Part shown: piece by piece, positions 42,969 to 53,096 of the stretch | Layout: every line of letters begins with the position of its first letter | Position numbering within the stretch: position 1 is the first letter of the stretch | Assembly: GCF_029914245.1 (NCBI RefSeq) | Contig: NZ_JARYZI010000002.1 | Location: 248,001-312,000, forward strand | Direction of reading: 5' to 3' | Length of the DNA stretch: 64,000 bases | Origin: Fusibacter bizertensis | GTDB taxonomy: Bacteria; Bacillota; Clostridia; Peptostreptococcales; Acidaminobacteraceae | Translations under genes and position numbers: made by a program | Notes under the pieces: model-generated | Told to the model about the DNA's origin: nothing | Seen by the model: only the letters and a program-made list of their open reading frames with translations | Database searches by the model: none

Positions 42969-45900
42969 TTATGAAATCGGTAAATTCTCATCCAGGCCAA
43001 TAGTTCCGAGTAAATCATCAATATACATCTGTGATTCAAAGTATTCGAGCTCTTTTTCAGCACGTAATAAACGCTCTTTATAACCAAATTCTTGCGTAAT
43101 AGCAAAGTTCGTCATATCACCAGTAAACTGTTTTAGGTATGAAATCTTTCTATTAATAAGTGCAATATCCGCTTGTTGTTTTTTTAATAACCTTCTGTGA
43201 TACCATTCGCTTTTTAAAATCACCTCTTTTTGAAACAGCGCTCTGATTTCAGATGATGATAGCGTTTTATCTTCAAAATGTCCATACGCCATAATATAAA
43301 GTAGCGCTTTAAGCGGCGGAATAGCATGGGCGATACTGCCATCTTTAAAGTAATCTAGTGCTGCTTTTTGTTGTCCCTGCGCGATGTTAAGCACACCATC
43401 AACAAAGGCTTCAAGACTTTGATTTTCTGGCTTTAGAATTCTCTCATCAAAGATGGTTTGTGGTTCATCAAACACTTTCCCAAGGTATTTATATGAAAAT
43501 ACATTCGTCATGCGGTAGCCTAACCTACTGGCAGGGATTAGCTTTCCTTCGTAGTAAAAGTCTTCAATTTTTTCAAGTGAACCTTCACTGATCAGTTGTT
43601 TTGGCTCACGCTCACTTGGTGTTAACCTCGACCAAAGTTCTGGTACTAAGATAGATATATCATGATCAACCCTTACATCAGGCCCTATATGTCCAGCCGG
43701 TGTAGAAAAGGCTTGATAGTCCCCTAGTGCATATGATAACAGCGCATTGTTGAGATCATAGATTGGTAACAACATGTTAAAAGGACCTTTGGTAAGTGCG
43801 CCCTCAGAACCGGCACCCGTTGTCGATGGTGATTTACCTGTTAAGCTGCTGATAAAGTCCATAAAAAGCTCTGGCAGTTCCTGATAATGGATCGGGTTAT
43901 AGACACTAAGCGGTAAAATTTTCTTGCCATTTTCAAATCCCGGCGGGTTGTTCCTACGGCCTGGCAACACTGCATTGACAGGTGTTAACACTGGAACCTC
44001 TAGGGGAATCCGTCTTGAAAGTCTCACACCAACTTCTGCTATATAGCTCTTAATCGGGTTGATATAGTCAGATCGATGCTCTAAATACCTTGGATTTTTA
44101 CTTGGCAATCCCGATACCAACCTCGGTTCAGATGAAACGACGCAGTAACTAGCATCACTTTCAAGAAAGCCCTCTATATGTTCTTTTACAGGTTTCGAAT
44201 AAGCAATATATCCCATTACATCTTCTCGTATAGTGATGACATCATCTTTTGTTAGCGGCTGAAAATTAGTTGCAAAAAGGTTGTCACTGGATAGATCAAG
44301 CTCTGCGCGTTTATCATAGCCTTTGTGTATTGCATCATCAGGCCTTTGGAAAAATCTAAATTCACAGTTTGTGACAAACTTATAGCTGGCATTATGATAC
44401 TGGGGATTGAGATATGCTAGTTTTGAAGCGGGGATCATGATAGATGCAGTTACATCATCTTCCATCTGTAGCTTTTCACTTGGCATAAAATCCATTCTCA
44501 GCTTAAATATACGCCATGCTTTATCGGTCTCAAAACCAACACGTAAAAAGCTTGGTCTTATTTTTCGTCCATTAAATTTAATTTCATTGCCCGGTTTCCC
44601 ATCGATGATATCCACCGTAAAATGGCTACGCCAGTTGCCATCCCAAGATTGTCTATAGAACCTTTTAACCATAAATACAAGTGATTTAATATAGTTAGGA
44701 ATAGCATCTAAGTATCTGTTAAATTCATCTGAATAGGCCGGTGAAGGTGAAAGTAGTTTGATCACCGAGCCCAGCGAGCGGTCTTTCGATAATATAGGCC
44801 TAGATGCGCGTGTTCTATCTGGATACGCTTTCCATCTCTGTCTATAATCATAGTTCAATATCTGCTCTACTTGGTCTAAGTCCGATTCCAAGTTGTTGAC
44901 ATAGTATGTACCATAGATGATTGCATTGCTTATTGGTTTAGATATTTCGGATTTTCCACCACCAGACACCGTACAAGGTTTATGGCAAAATGTACCTTCA
45001 GCATCAGTACTGATAAGTTTCCAAGCGGGTGCAGCTGGATGCTGTTCCATATGAAGTTTCTCGCCATTTGGCAATATATAGACATTACCTGGCCGTAGCT
45101 TAAGGGTTTGAGTTTGTCCTCCATATAGCCACTTGATCTCAGTTTTGTTAAGATCGACTTCTATATTTTCTGGTAAATAATTGATCTGAGGATAGTTTTT
45201 ATCGATGCCATAGTTGGTGTTTTGTAATGTCATATTCGCACCGAAGAGTGATTTTACACTTTCAAATGTATAGTCTCCAATGCGTTTATCTTCGCAGGCA
45301 TTGAAATTTTCGCCTACATTTCGCCTTGGAAAAGCGATGGTACCTCCAGCATGCTCTTCTTCAACACCACCAAACAAATTGGACGCAAAGCTAATTTGTG
45401 TCTTGATTTCTTTTTTAGAATAACCAAAATAGTTGTCCGCTATCAGCGTAACAGCCACACCAGATGCATCACGACAAGTGAGTTTAAAAGCTTGACCGTC
45501 GTTATAAAGTTCATCCGGTGATTTGTAGCACATGCCATCTCTACGTTGTCTTTCTGATGCATCATCATAACTTGGTAAACCAAGATCGATTTTCCTAAGT
45601 TTTGAAAGATGTGGCGCTAACAAGATGTAACCCGTATGTCCTGACCAACCTTCAACGTCAAGCCCCGAGTCGTTAGCATGGTAACTAGGGTCACCTGAAT
45701 TTCCAAAAACTGATTCAAGAAAATCCAGATTTGACACCAAGCTCCCTGGCGCGACAAAAAGAACTTCCATTGTTTTTTCACTAGAAATCCCTTTTACTTC
45801 AGGGGAGACCACAGGTTTTACTGACAAGGCCACAAAAGTTTTGGCTTGTTCGTCATTACCACTTTGCTTACTTGTAAATGGTAAGATTTGAAGTGATTCA

Positions 45901-46457
45901 GGCGGGTTAACAGCTGCTCTATATAGCTTTATAAAAGCTTCTTTAGGCACTTCTTTTTTATCATATGGTATTGCGAGATCACCTTCTACGATATGAAACG
46001 AGCCTTTTGTTGTGCGTCTATCATTTTTAGGATTGTTGAGAATGCCTTGCTTAATACGGTAACTGTGTATATATTCGTTTGAAAACATTTCACCATCTGG
46101 CGGTAAAGATAACTCCCTTGCAAGACCATAATGATCCAAGTTAAAATAGTCTGTTACTACACGTAAAGTCTGTCCATCTTCTTTAAAATATTTCTCAAAA
46201 AAAGTGTTAATTCTTTTATGAATCCCTATTTCATTGACATCTACCATACGTGTTTTTTCTTTATAATCTTGTATGATATCTCCAAACAAGTTGATAAAAT
46301 ATGCGCCTGTTGTTTTATCAGCTTCTGTTGAGTCTAACAACTTATAGATTGGTAGTCCAAGAGCCGCAAGTTTAAAGTTGATATACTTGATACGATCCTC
46401 ACTTGACGTAAGAGGATTTATATTCCCAAGTTCCATTCCGAGCGTCTTCCGGCTCAT
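42969..46457 (-). CDS. 1162-residue conserved-looking orphan protein
   Basis: GGAGG lies 7 bases before the ATG. The protein has no signal peptide or membrane segment. Recognisable islands are 'VAPGSLVSNLDFLESVFGNS' (~225-245), 'VEGWSGHTGYILLAP', 'CRDASGVAVTLIADNYFGYS' (~330-350), 'HAGGTIAFPRRN', and a C-terminal coiled, Lys-rich ~100 residues. The Gly/Asp/His-rich islands look like an active site, but I cannot name the family. It lies 39 bases after a beta-propeller/GGDEF sensor gene and before a chemoreceptor, so it may be controlled with them. Function unknown. Confidence 0.8.
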   Translation of the reverse strand: MSRKTLGMELGNINPLTSSEDRIKYINFKLAALGLPIYKLLDSTEADKTTGAYFINLFGDIIQDYKEKTRMVDVNEIGIHKRINTFFEKYFKEDGQTLRVVTDYFNLDHYGLARELSLPPDGEMFSNEYIHSYRIKQGILNNPKNDRRTTKGSFHIVEGDLAIPYDKKEVPKEAFIKLYRAAVNPPESLQILPFTSKQSGNDEQAKTFVALSVKPVVSPEVKGISSEKTMEVLFVAPGSLVSNLDFLESVFGNSGDPSYHANDSGLDVEGWSGHTGYILLAPHLSKLRKIDLGLPSYDDASERQRRDGMCYKSPDELYNDGQAFKLTCRDASGVAVTLIADNYFGYSKKEIKTQISFASNLFGGVEEEHAGGTIAFPRRNVGENFNACEDKRIGDYTFESVKSLFGANMTLQNTNYGIDKNYPQINYLPENIEVDLNKTEIKWLYGGQTQTLKLRPGNVYILPNGEKLHMEQHPAAPAWKLISTDAEGTFCHKPCTVSGGGKSEISKPISNAIIYGTYYVNNLESDLDQVEQILNYDYRQRWKAYPDRTRASRPILSKDRSLGSVIKLLSPSPAYSDEFNRYLDAIPNYIKSLVFMVKRFYRQSWDGNWRSHFTVDIIDGKPGNEIKFNGRKIRPSFLRVGFETDKAWRIFKLRMDFMPSEKLQMEDDVTASIMIPASKLAYLNPQYHNASYKFVTNCEFRFFQRPDDAIHKGYDKRAELDLSSDNLFATNFQPLTKDDVITIREDVMGYIAYSKPVKEHIEGFLESDASYCVVSSEPRLVSGLPSKNPRYLEHRSDYINPIKSYIAEVGVRLSRRIPLEVPVLTPVNAVLPGRRNNPPGFENGKKILPLSVYNPIHYQELPELFMDFISSLTGKSPSTTGAGSEGALTKGPFNMLLPIYDLNNALLSYALGDYQAFSTPAGHIGPDVRVDHDISILVPELWSRLTPSEREPKQLISEGSLEKIEDFYYEGKLIPASRLGYRMTNVFSYKYLGKVFDEPQTIFDERILKPENQSLEAFVDGVLNIAQGQQKAALDYFKDGSIAHAIPPLKALLYIMAYGHFEDKTLSSSEIRALFQKEVILKSEWYHRRLLKKQQADIALINRKISYLKQFTGDMTNFAITQEFGYKERLLRAEKELEYFESQMYIDDLLGTIGLDENLPIS

Positions 46458-46496
46458 AAATCTACCTCCTTGTTCATAATTAAACTATCTATATAA

Positions 46497-49400
46497 CTAT
46501 TCTATATCAGTTAGGATATTGTTTTCAAATAATTTTTCAGAACCATTATAAGCTACAATTCTATTTTTACCTTCCTTTTTCGCGATATAAAGTGCTTCGT
46601 CCACTAACTTCGTCACTTGATTTGACATCGTTCCAGCTGTTGGGATAAAACTCAAAACACCTAGGCTACAAGTTGTATTGATAGTGATGTTGGTCTTTTG
46701 ATCGATAACTGATGTTGCTTCGACATTATCCTTAATCAAAGTTGCCAACTTACTCGCTCCCTCAGCATCGGTATCAAAGAGCACGATTAAAAACTCATCT
46801 CCACCATATCTCACTACAAAGTCGGTGCTTCGCTTTAATGAACTCACAAGGACTTCACCAAGTCTTTCAAGGTATCTATCACCATAGTGGTGCCCATATT
46901 GATCGTTGATTTCTTTAAAGTTATCAAGGTCAAGCATCACTAGGCTAAGCTCAATTTCACTTCTGATTGCAAGTTGCAGTTCTTCATCCAAACGTGCGTT
47001 AAAATAGCGTCTGTTATAAACACCAGTGAGTGGATCTTTTGTAGACAAAGCTTCTAGCATCTTGTTGGCTTCTTCAAGTTTGATATTCAAAGTTCCGAGT
47101 TCTGTGTTTCTGCGTTTAATAACTGTCCCTTGCCAAATTTTAAAGATTGCAAAAATCACAAGTGCAAGAGCCACAGTGTATCCCATATATGCAAATGAAG
47201 TCTTATACCACGGTTTAGCGATCTCAATGTGCATACTGACCACATCCGAGCTAATCCCTCTTGCTGTTTCAGCAAATACTTCTAGTGTATATACCCCAGA
47301 TGGCAATTTTGAGTACGTCACATAATCTACGGTTCCAGAATAAATCCAACCTTGGTCAAATCCTTTAAGTCTATAGGTAAATCTAACTTTATCAGGAGAA
47401 TCATAATCCAGCGCTACTAATTTAAAACCAAGAAAAGTTTCATCTTGTTTAAGTTTTAGACTTTGTCCGTTGAAATAGTTTCTATTTTCTTCAAAAGGCT
47501 TTTGAAATATATCCACATCCGTAATATATACTTTAGGCGCTTTCAAAACACCTTCGTTGATATTTCCCGGGATAGCTGTTATACCATGAATTCCACCAAA
47601 ATACATGGTTCCATCTGTATCTGCATAATGCCCTGCGTTAAACTCATAGCCACCGATACCGTCATCAGGCGTCAGAACAAATATATCGCCAGTTTCAGGT
47701 GTAACTATAGCCAGTCCATTTTGAGTAGAAGTCCAGATCCTACCATCACTTCCCTCTAAAATGCCCAGCACTACATTACTCGGCATACCATCTCGTTCTA
47801 GATAGCTTTTGAAAGTACCGTCCTCATTATATCTAGCTAGCCCACCACCCACTAACCCAAACCACATGTTTTGATATTGATCTTCAAAGATAACATGGAT
47901 CGTATTAGAAGCAAGTTGCGTGATATCCCCTTTTGTTGCTTTAAATACTTTAAATGCTGACGCTCCAGGTTCAAGTAAATTGAGCCCATTATTGGTAGCA
48001 ATCCAAAGACGTCCCAAGTGGTCATATTTTATATCATATATTAAGTCATCCGAAATTTGATGATCGGGATCAGTAGTCATATAATGTATATTTTCTCCCG
48101 TTTTCAAATTCAGTCTATATAGGCCATCACTGTGTGTCCCTGACCAAAGGATGCCGTCGTCATTTGACTCAAGCGCATATCCAATTGCGCCATCTGGTAA
48201 AGAGACAATGGTTGTAAATTGATCTATTTCAGGGCTATATTTCATAACTTCGTTGCCTACTGTAAAATATAACGTACCATCATCCATCTTTAAAATATCC
48301 ACAACATTGGGATCCGTTAATGTTCCGATACCATTTTCATCAGCAGTATACTTGGTGATGGTTTTATTATCTGGAGAAATTTTATTAAGCCCTTCATTAT
48401 AAACTGCAACCCATAAGTAACCGGCATCGTCTCGAAGGATAGAATTGATTTTCCCTGCTGAAAGCGAAGTAGGGTCCTCTTTATCATGTGCAAAAACGAC
48501 ATAATTTCGCTTTAGGGGGTTTACTTTACAGATACCGCCACCGTTGGTTCCTACCCATAGGATACCAGAACTGTCTTGAAACAAGGAATACACTATTGAA
48601 TGTGATAGATTTCCGACTTTACCATCACTGGTAAAATGGTGAACCTCTCCCTCTTTAGTCCTTGCAAAAAGTCCACCACCCCATGTACCTATCCACTGAG
48701 TTTCATCAGAGCTCATCGCATATGCATAGACGCGATTATCGTCATATGAGCGGGTTACAATTTTTTTGGTCTCTAAATTAATGGTTACAATGCCACCGTC
48801 CCATATTCCAAGGGTCAGTTCACCTGGTGTATACTCGCCAACAGTCATCACCGATTCACTTGGAAGGTAGTAACCCGATGGCACAACTTCCTCCTTTTCT
48901 ACATCAAAATAGAGCAATCCTTGATAACTACCAAGCCACATAGTACCTTGAGTATCCCAAAAAATATCGCGTATTACTTTCCCAGGTACGTCGTATACCT
49001 TTACATCTCCTGTCTCTGGATTGAGTTTATTAAGACCATCTAAGGTGCCTGCCCATATATAGCCTTCACTGTCCATATCTATTGCAACGATCACAGGATT
49101 TGAGATACCATTTGTCGCAACTGTATAGTTGGTGAACTGATTTGTATCTATATCAAGCCTTGAAATGCCTTGATAAGTACCAATCCATAATTGATTCTGC
49201 TCCGCATCGTAGAACATCGTTTGTATCAAGTTGTGTACCAACCCATTACTTTCATATGGGTCATTGGTATATACCTCAAAGGTTCTACCATCATAACGGT
49301 TAAGTCCACCTTGCGTTCCAAACCACAAGAAACCATCTTTGTCTTGTACGATACTTGACACAGAAAGGTTGGATAACCCACTACTGCGGTCTAAAACTTC

Positions 49401-49529
49401 AAAAGATGGTGTCGTTCCTTCACGTATGACATCTAATTTTGCGCCATATGAAATATGACTTAAGCTTATAAGTATGACGCTCAGTATTATAGCTATAATT
49501 GACTTATTGATCTTTTGCTTTTGCTTCAT
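46497..49529 (-). CDS. Two-component-type beta-propeller sensor with GGDEF diguanylate cyclase
   Basis: The protein has 1010 residues from the ATG at 49529 (GGAGG 5 bases upstream). A signal/anchor helix (~6-26) is followed by two seven-bladed Reg_prop propellers (~40-650; repeats such as 'DKDGFLWFGTQGGLNRYDG'), a Y_Y_Y Ig-like domain (~670-770), a membrane helix (~778-797), a short coiled coil and a GGDEF domain (~830-995). The active site 'RYGGDEF' is intact. An RxxD inhibitory site (RSTD) lies five residues before it, so product feedback is expected. It should make c-di-GMP in response to an outside signal, possibly a glycan, as Reg_prop sensors often do. Confidence 0.92.
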   Translation of the reverse strand: MKQKQKINKSIIAIILSVILISLSHISYGAKLDVIREGTTPSFEVLDRSSGLSNLSVSSIVQDKDGFLWFGTQGGLNRYDGRTFEVYTNDPYESNGLVHNLIQTMFYDAEQNQLWIGTYQGISRLDIDTNQFTNYTVATNGISNPVIVAIDMDSEGYIWAGTLDGLNKLNPETGDVKVYDVPGKVIRDIFWDTQGTMWLGSYQGLLYFDVEKEEVVPSGYYLPSESVMTVGEYTPGELTLGIWDGGIVTINLETKKIVTRSYDDNRVYAYAMSSDETQWIGTWGGGLFARTKEGEVHHFTSDGKVGNLSHSIVYSLFQDSSGILWVGTNGGGICKVNPLKRNYVVFAHDKEDPTSLSAGKINSILRDDAGYLWVAVYNEGLNKISPDNKTITKYTADENGIGTLTDPNVVDILKMDDGTLYFTVGNEVMKYSPEIDQFTTIVSLPDGAIGYALESNDDGILWSGTHSDGLYRLNLKTGENIHYMTTDPDHQISDDLIYDIKYDHLGRLWIATNNGLNLLEPGASAFKVFKATKGDITQLASNTIHVIFEDQYQNMWFGLVGGGLARYNEDGTFKSYLERDGMPSNVVLGILEGSDGRIWTSTQNGLAIVTPETGDIFVLTPDDGIGGYEFNAGHYADTDGTMYFGGIHGITAIPGNINEGVLKAPKVYITDVDIFQKPFEENRNYFNGQSLKLKQDETFLGFKLVALDYDSPDKVRFTYRLKGFDQGWIYSGTVDYVTYSKLPSGVYTLEVFAETARGISSDVVSMHIEIAKPWYKTSFAYMGYTVALALVIFAIFKIWQGTVIKRRNTELGTLNIKLEEANKMLEALSTKDPLTGVYNRRYFNARLDEELQLAIRSEIELSLVMLDLDNFKEINDQYGHHYGDRYLERLGEVLVSSLKRSTDFVVRYGGDEFLIVLFDTDAEGASKLATLIKDNVEATSVIDQKTNITINTTCSLGVLSFIPTAGTMSNQVTKLVDEALYIAKKEGKNRIVAYNGSEKLFENNILTDIE

Positions 49530-49713
49530 CAAAACCTCCAATATAAAGACTACATTTATGTAATTTACTTATATGATAATTTACATTATTCTTAAAACGT
49601 TATAAACTGTTAATGGTTATCGAATATAATACCCCTTTATAGATTATATACGCTTTCGCGCTATATTTAATTAAAGTTTTAAAAATTTCCGCTTAAAAGA
49701 AAGGATTTAATTT

Positions 49714-50766
49714 ATGAGTATCTCAATTTCTAATTTTACAAAAGCAATTCCAGGTATTTTGCTTTGTTTGATCATCGCATTACCTGCATGGTTTTTAGGT
49801 AAAGCATATCCTATCATAGGTGGACCCGTTTTCGGTATCCTTTTTGGTATGTTATTGACACTACTCCTTCCAAACATTGCTGAGAAGAAAGCATATCACC
49901 CTCTTGGGATTGGGATAAAATATACATCTAAAAAAATCTTACAATACGCAATCATACTCTTAGGTTTTGAGATGAACTTATTTAACATCATCAAAGTTGG
50001 TGGTCAGTCACTTTTGGTTATGATTTTCACCCTAAGTGCAGCGTTTATTACAGCTTACTTCGTAGGTAATAAACTAGGCATCAAGGCCAATACTACAGTA
50101 CTCATAGGTGTTGGCACATCAATCTGCGGTGGCTCTGCAATTGCAGCGACTGCACCCGTTATAGAAGCAGAAGATGATGAAGTCGCACACGCTATTTCCA
50201 CTATATTTTTATTTAACATCATCGCAGTATTTATCTTTCCGTTTTTAGGCAGACTCCTAGGGATGTCTGATCTTGGCTTTGGCATGTGGGCCGGTACAGC
50301 AATCAATGATACATCTTCGGTCGTTGCTGCAGCAGCATCTTGGTCTAGTGCAGCAGGCAACAATACCGCACTTACTTTTGCAACCATAGTCAAACTCACA
50401 AGAACACTGATGATCGTTCCTATAACACTTGTTCTTGCTATTTATACCTCTAAAAAGAAAAAGCGTTCCCAATCTGGAGACGCTCTTGATCATTTTAGTT
50501 TCGTGAAAATTTTTCCTTGGTTTATCATAGGTTTTATCGGTACTGCTGTGATAGGCACATTCTTAGGGTTCTCACCTGAACGCTTAAAAAGTCTAGGTCA
50601 AGTAGGCAAATTCATGATCGTGATGGCGATGACTGCGATAGGTCTCAATACACATCTAAAGAAATTGATCTCCAATGGTTTTAAACCGATTCTCCTAGGA
50701 CTTTGTTGCTGGTTTGTTGTCGCTATCGTTTCACTTATCGTTCAGGTTTCAATGAATTTTATCTAG
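49714..50766 (+). CDS. YeiH/UPF0324 family putative sulfate exporter
   Basis: The 350-residue integral membrane protein has about ten hydrophobic segments and the family-specific 'VGTSICGGSAIAATAPVIEA' (~127-147) and 'GMWAGTAINDTSSVVAAAAS' (~189-208). It belongs to the YeiH (Cons_hypoth698) family, annotated as putative sulfate exporters; the substrate is not proven. AAAGGA precedes the ATG. Its last 18 bases overlap the 3' end of the convergent histidine kinase gene. Confidence 0.9.
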   Translation: MSISISNFTKAIPGILLCLIIALPAWFLGKAYPIIGGPVFGILFGMLLTLLLPNIAEKKAYHPLGIGIKYTSKKILQYAIILLGFEMNLFNIIKVGGQSLLVMIFTLSAAFITAYFVGNKLGIKANTTVLIGVGTSICGGSAIAATAPVIEAEDDEVAHAISTIFLFNIIAVFIFPFLGRLLGMSDLGFGMWAGTAINDTSSVVAAAASWSSAAGNNTALTFATIVKLTRTLMIVPITLVLAIYTSKKKKRSQSGDALDHFSFVKIFPWFIIGFIGTAVIGTFLGFSPERLKSLGQVGKFMIVMAMTAIGLNTHLKKLISNGFKPILLGLCCWFVVAIVSLIVQVSMNFI

Positions 50767-52197
50767 TGTCACCTTAAAAAGTGCACCACTACTGTGATTT
50801 TGAGCTACAACAGTGCCACCTAATCGCTCTACCGCAGAATGTGCAATCGCAGTCCCTAAACCAAAGTTCCCATCTTCACCTTTGTAGAACCGATCAAAGA
50901 TATGAGTTAATAATGCTTTAGGTATACCTGGTCCATCATCTTGGATCAGTATCTCAACAGTGTTACCCTTATCTGTAACATCTACAACCACGTGCATCTG
51001 TGCGTATCTTATAGCATTACTCAGAAGATTACTTATGATTTTTTCTAAGTGATCTTCATTTGTATAGATAGAAAGTGTTTTATCACAGTTTAACGAAATT
51101 TGCTTATGCTCTTTTCTTGCAAGTCCCTCATAACGTTCTATCAATAGATTTAAAAAATCAAATAGATTTAAATATTCTTTTTTAAGTTTCATCTGTGTGG
51201 ACTCAAGCCTCGAAAGTGTGATCAGTTGATCTACAAGGTGTTTCAGTCTGATACTCTCGCTAGCAATAATTGAAGCCGGTTTCGTCGCCTCTTCAAAAAC
51301 CCCCGTTACAATCCCTTCTGCATATCCCTGTATCGACATCAAAGGCGTCCTTAAATCATGCGAGAAATTTTGAAGAAAATCTACTTTCGACTGCTCTCTC
51401 TCTTGCAAAGACAAACTCATCATATTAAGATCAGTACACAGTGCTTCGAGTTCTATAGCCGTTGTCTCTATGTTTATGGGGCTATAATCACCTTCTGTAA
51501 TCTTTCTTGAGTACTGGGAGATCCCTTGGATTGGCATCGTTACGCTTTTAGCTACGCGACCAGCAAGCATCGCACCGATCAAAGTGACAACTGCCATGAT
51601 CCCTACAAGTAGTAGATTTATCCTTCTAATCAAAAGTTCTGTCCCTTTTTGTGAAGCGACAATTAGCAAGAACTGTTTTCTCGCAACGACTTGAGTTTCA
51701 TTGAGCTTTTCATAACTTACCCAGTAATTTATGCCATCTACTTTCATTGTAAAAGTTGCTGTAGAGGCACCGGATATTATTTTTTTTCTTGCTTCTTCAG
51801 CAGCCTGTATCACTTCAAGTGTCAACTCATTCTCTCTTGGGAGTATGGTGTTACCTGTTGCGCCAAGAATAGCGATCTCTGTCTCTGACGTATTTTGTGT
51901 CAATCTAATTGATGAGTTTAAAGCTGCAATTACCGCTCTCGTCTTTGTGTTTAAGGTGTCTTCAGAGTTGGCATCGCCTATGAGAATCTCACTTAAATCT
52001 TTTTTTAATAAAGTGATCACAGTATCACGGCTATCTTGTATTTGCTGATTTGAGACCCGTTTTACATAGGTGCGCATTGCAACATTAAACCCTACAAGTA
52101 CGACTAATGACATGGCAATAATCAGTACAATAAAGGGGATCAATATCTGTTGCCTTAATGGTTTATGTTTTCGCTTTATATTAACATGGTTCGATTT
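50749..52197 (-). CDS. Sensor histidine kinase
   Basis: The protein has 482 residues from the ATG at 52197. Membrane segments lie at ~18-38 and ~185-205, with ~140 residues outside. A HAMP-like region, the H-box 'NFSHDLRTPLMSIQGYAEG' (~280-298), N-box 'ISNLLSNAIRYA', G1 'IQDDGPGIP' and a G2-like 'GNFGLGTAIAHS' follow. It is an orthodox OmpR-partner kinase. The start overlaps the end of the response-regulator gene by 17 bases, so translation is coupled. The sensor domain has no recognised family. Confidence 0.92.
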   Translation of the reverse strand, partial: KSNHVNIKRKHKPLRQQILIPFIVLIIAMSLVVLVGFNVAMRTYVKRVSNQQIQDSRDTVITLLKKDLSEILIGDANSEDTLNTKTRAVIAALNSSIRLTQNTSETEIAILGATGNTILPRENELTLEVIQAAEEARKKIISGASTATFTMKVDGINYWVSYEKLNETQVVARKQFLLIVASQKGTELLIRRINLLLVGIMAVVTLIGAMLAGRVAKSVTMPIQGISQYSRKITEGDYSPINIETTAIELEALCTDLNMMSLSLQEREQSKVDFLQNFSHDLRTPLMSIQGYAEGIVTGVFEEATKPASIIASESIRLKHLVDQLITLSRLESTQMKLKKEYLNLFDFLNLLIERYEGLARKEHKQISLNCDKTLSIYTNEDHLEKIISNLLSNAIRYAQMHVVVDVTDKGNTVEILIQDDGPGIPKALLTHIFDRFYKGEDGNFGLGTAIAHSAVERLGGTVVAQNHSSGALFKVTLDKIH

Positions 52198-52903
52198 CAT
52201 GTTCAGGCGCCTCCTCAAGTTTGAATCCAAACCCCCAAACCGCTTCTATCCTTACATTTGTCTTCGATAACTTTTTTCTTAGACGTTTTACAACATCGTC
52301 AGTTGCACGCGTGTCAACTTGTGTCTCAAATTGCCAAACATTTTTAAGCAGTTCATCTCTTGAAACAGCTCTATCTTGATGTTGAAAAAGATATAGCAGA
52401 AAAGCGTATTCTGTAGGAGATATATCCACAGCATTGCCCTTAAACTGAACTTCTCGCGTCTTAGTTAAAATCGACATCCCTGCGAACTCTACTTGCTCCT
52501 TTATCGATTTTATTGCAGATTGGTCAAAACTCATCCTTCTAAAAAGAGCGTTAATCCTTGCTACTAATTCTATAGGTGAAAACGGTTTTACAAGGTAATC
52601 ATCGCTACCTATGGTGATCCCTGTGATCCGGTCCAGTTCACTATCTCTTGCAGATACGATGATAATTGGTACTCCTGATGTTTCTCTTATCTTTGTACAA
52701 AGCATCAATCCATCAGTACCAGGCATCATTATATCAAGCACAATAAGGTCTGGAGGGGCTATCAGAAAGGCTTCATAAAGCGCATCACCTGTTGAAAAAA
52801 CTTCAACTTCGAAACCTGCATTTTTTAAAAATGATTTTATCAGTTCCCGTATATTGTATTCATCATCTGCAACGTATATTTTTTTTTGAGCGGTATCATT
52901 CAT
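52181..52903 (-). CDS. OmpR-family response regulator
   Basis: The 240-residue protein has a receiver domain (~7-120) with acidic 'VADDEYN', phospho-acceptor Asp in 'LIVLDIMMPGTDG' (~55) and Lys in 'LVKPFSP', and a winged-helix DNA-binding domain (~140-230, 'SPTEYAFLLYLFQHQDRAVS'). GGAGGG precedes the ATG. It is coupled to the kinase at 50749-52197. Targets are unknown; the convergent YeiH exporter is a candidate. Confidence 0.95.
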   Translation of the reverse strand: MNDTAQKKIYVADDEYNIRELIKSFLKNAGFEVEVFSTGDALYEAFLIAPPDLIVLDIMMPGTDGLMLCTKIRETSGVPIIIVSARDSELDRITGITIGSDDYLVKPFSPIELVARINALFRRMSFDQSAIKSIKEQVEFAGMSILTKTREVQFKGNAVDISPTEYAFLLYLFQHQDRAVSRDELLKNVWQFETQVDTRATDDVVKRLRKKLSKTNVRIEAVWGFGFKLEEAPEHEIEPC

Positions 52904-53003
52904 TAGAGCCCTCCTTACCTTCTAAATCCTTTTATGAAAATATCATACCACATTCTCAATTGTTCATGCTGATTTCCCTATGGTTTGCCACAAGTTTATA
53001 GAA

Positions 53004-53052
53004 AAAAAGGGCGTTTCAAAACCATATTCCTTGATTTTGAAAAGCCCTTTTT
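53004..53052. terminator. Terminator after the sugar operon
   Basis: AAAAAGGGC at 53004-53012 and GCCCTTTTT at 53044-53052 pair, with an inner TTTCAAAA/TTTTGAAA stem. It lies ~45 bases past the GH65 fusion stop and ends that minus-strand operon. Confidence 0.85.
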
Positions 53053-53096
53053 GATAGGAGTTGTAGCCTTAGTTGTAGTATTAATTTTTAGAATGA

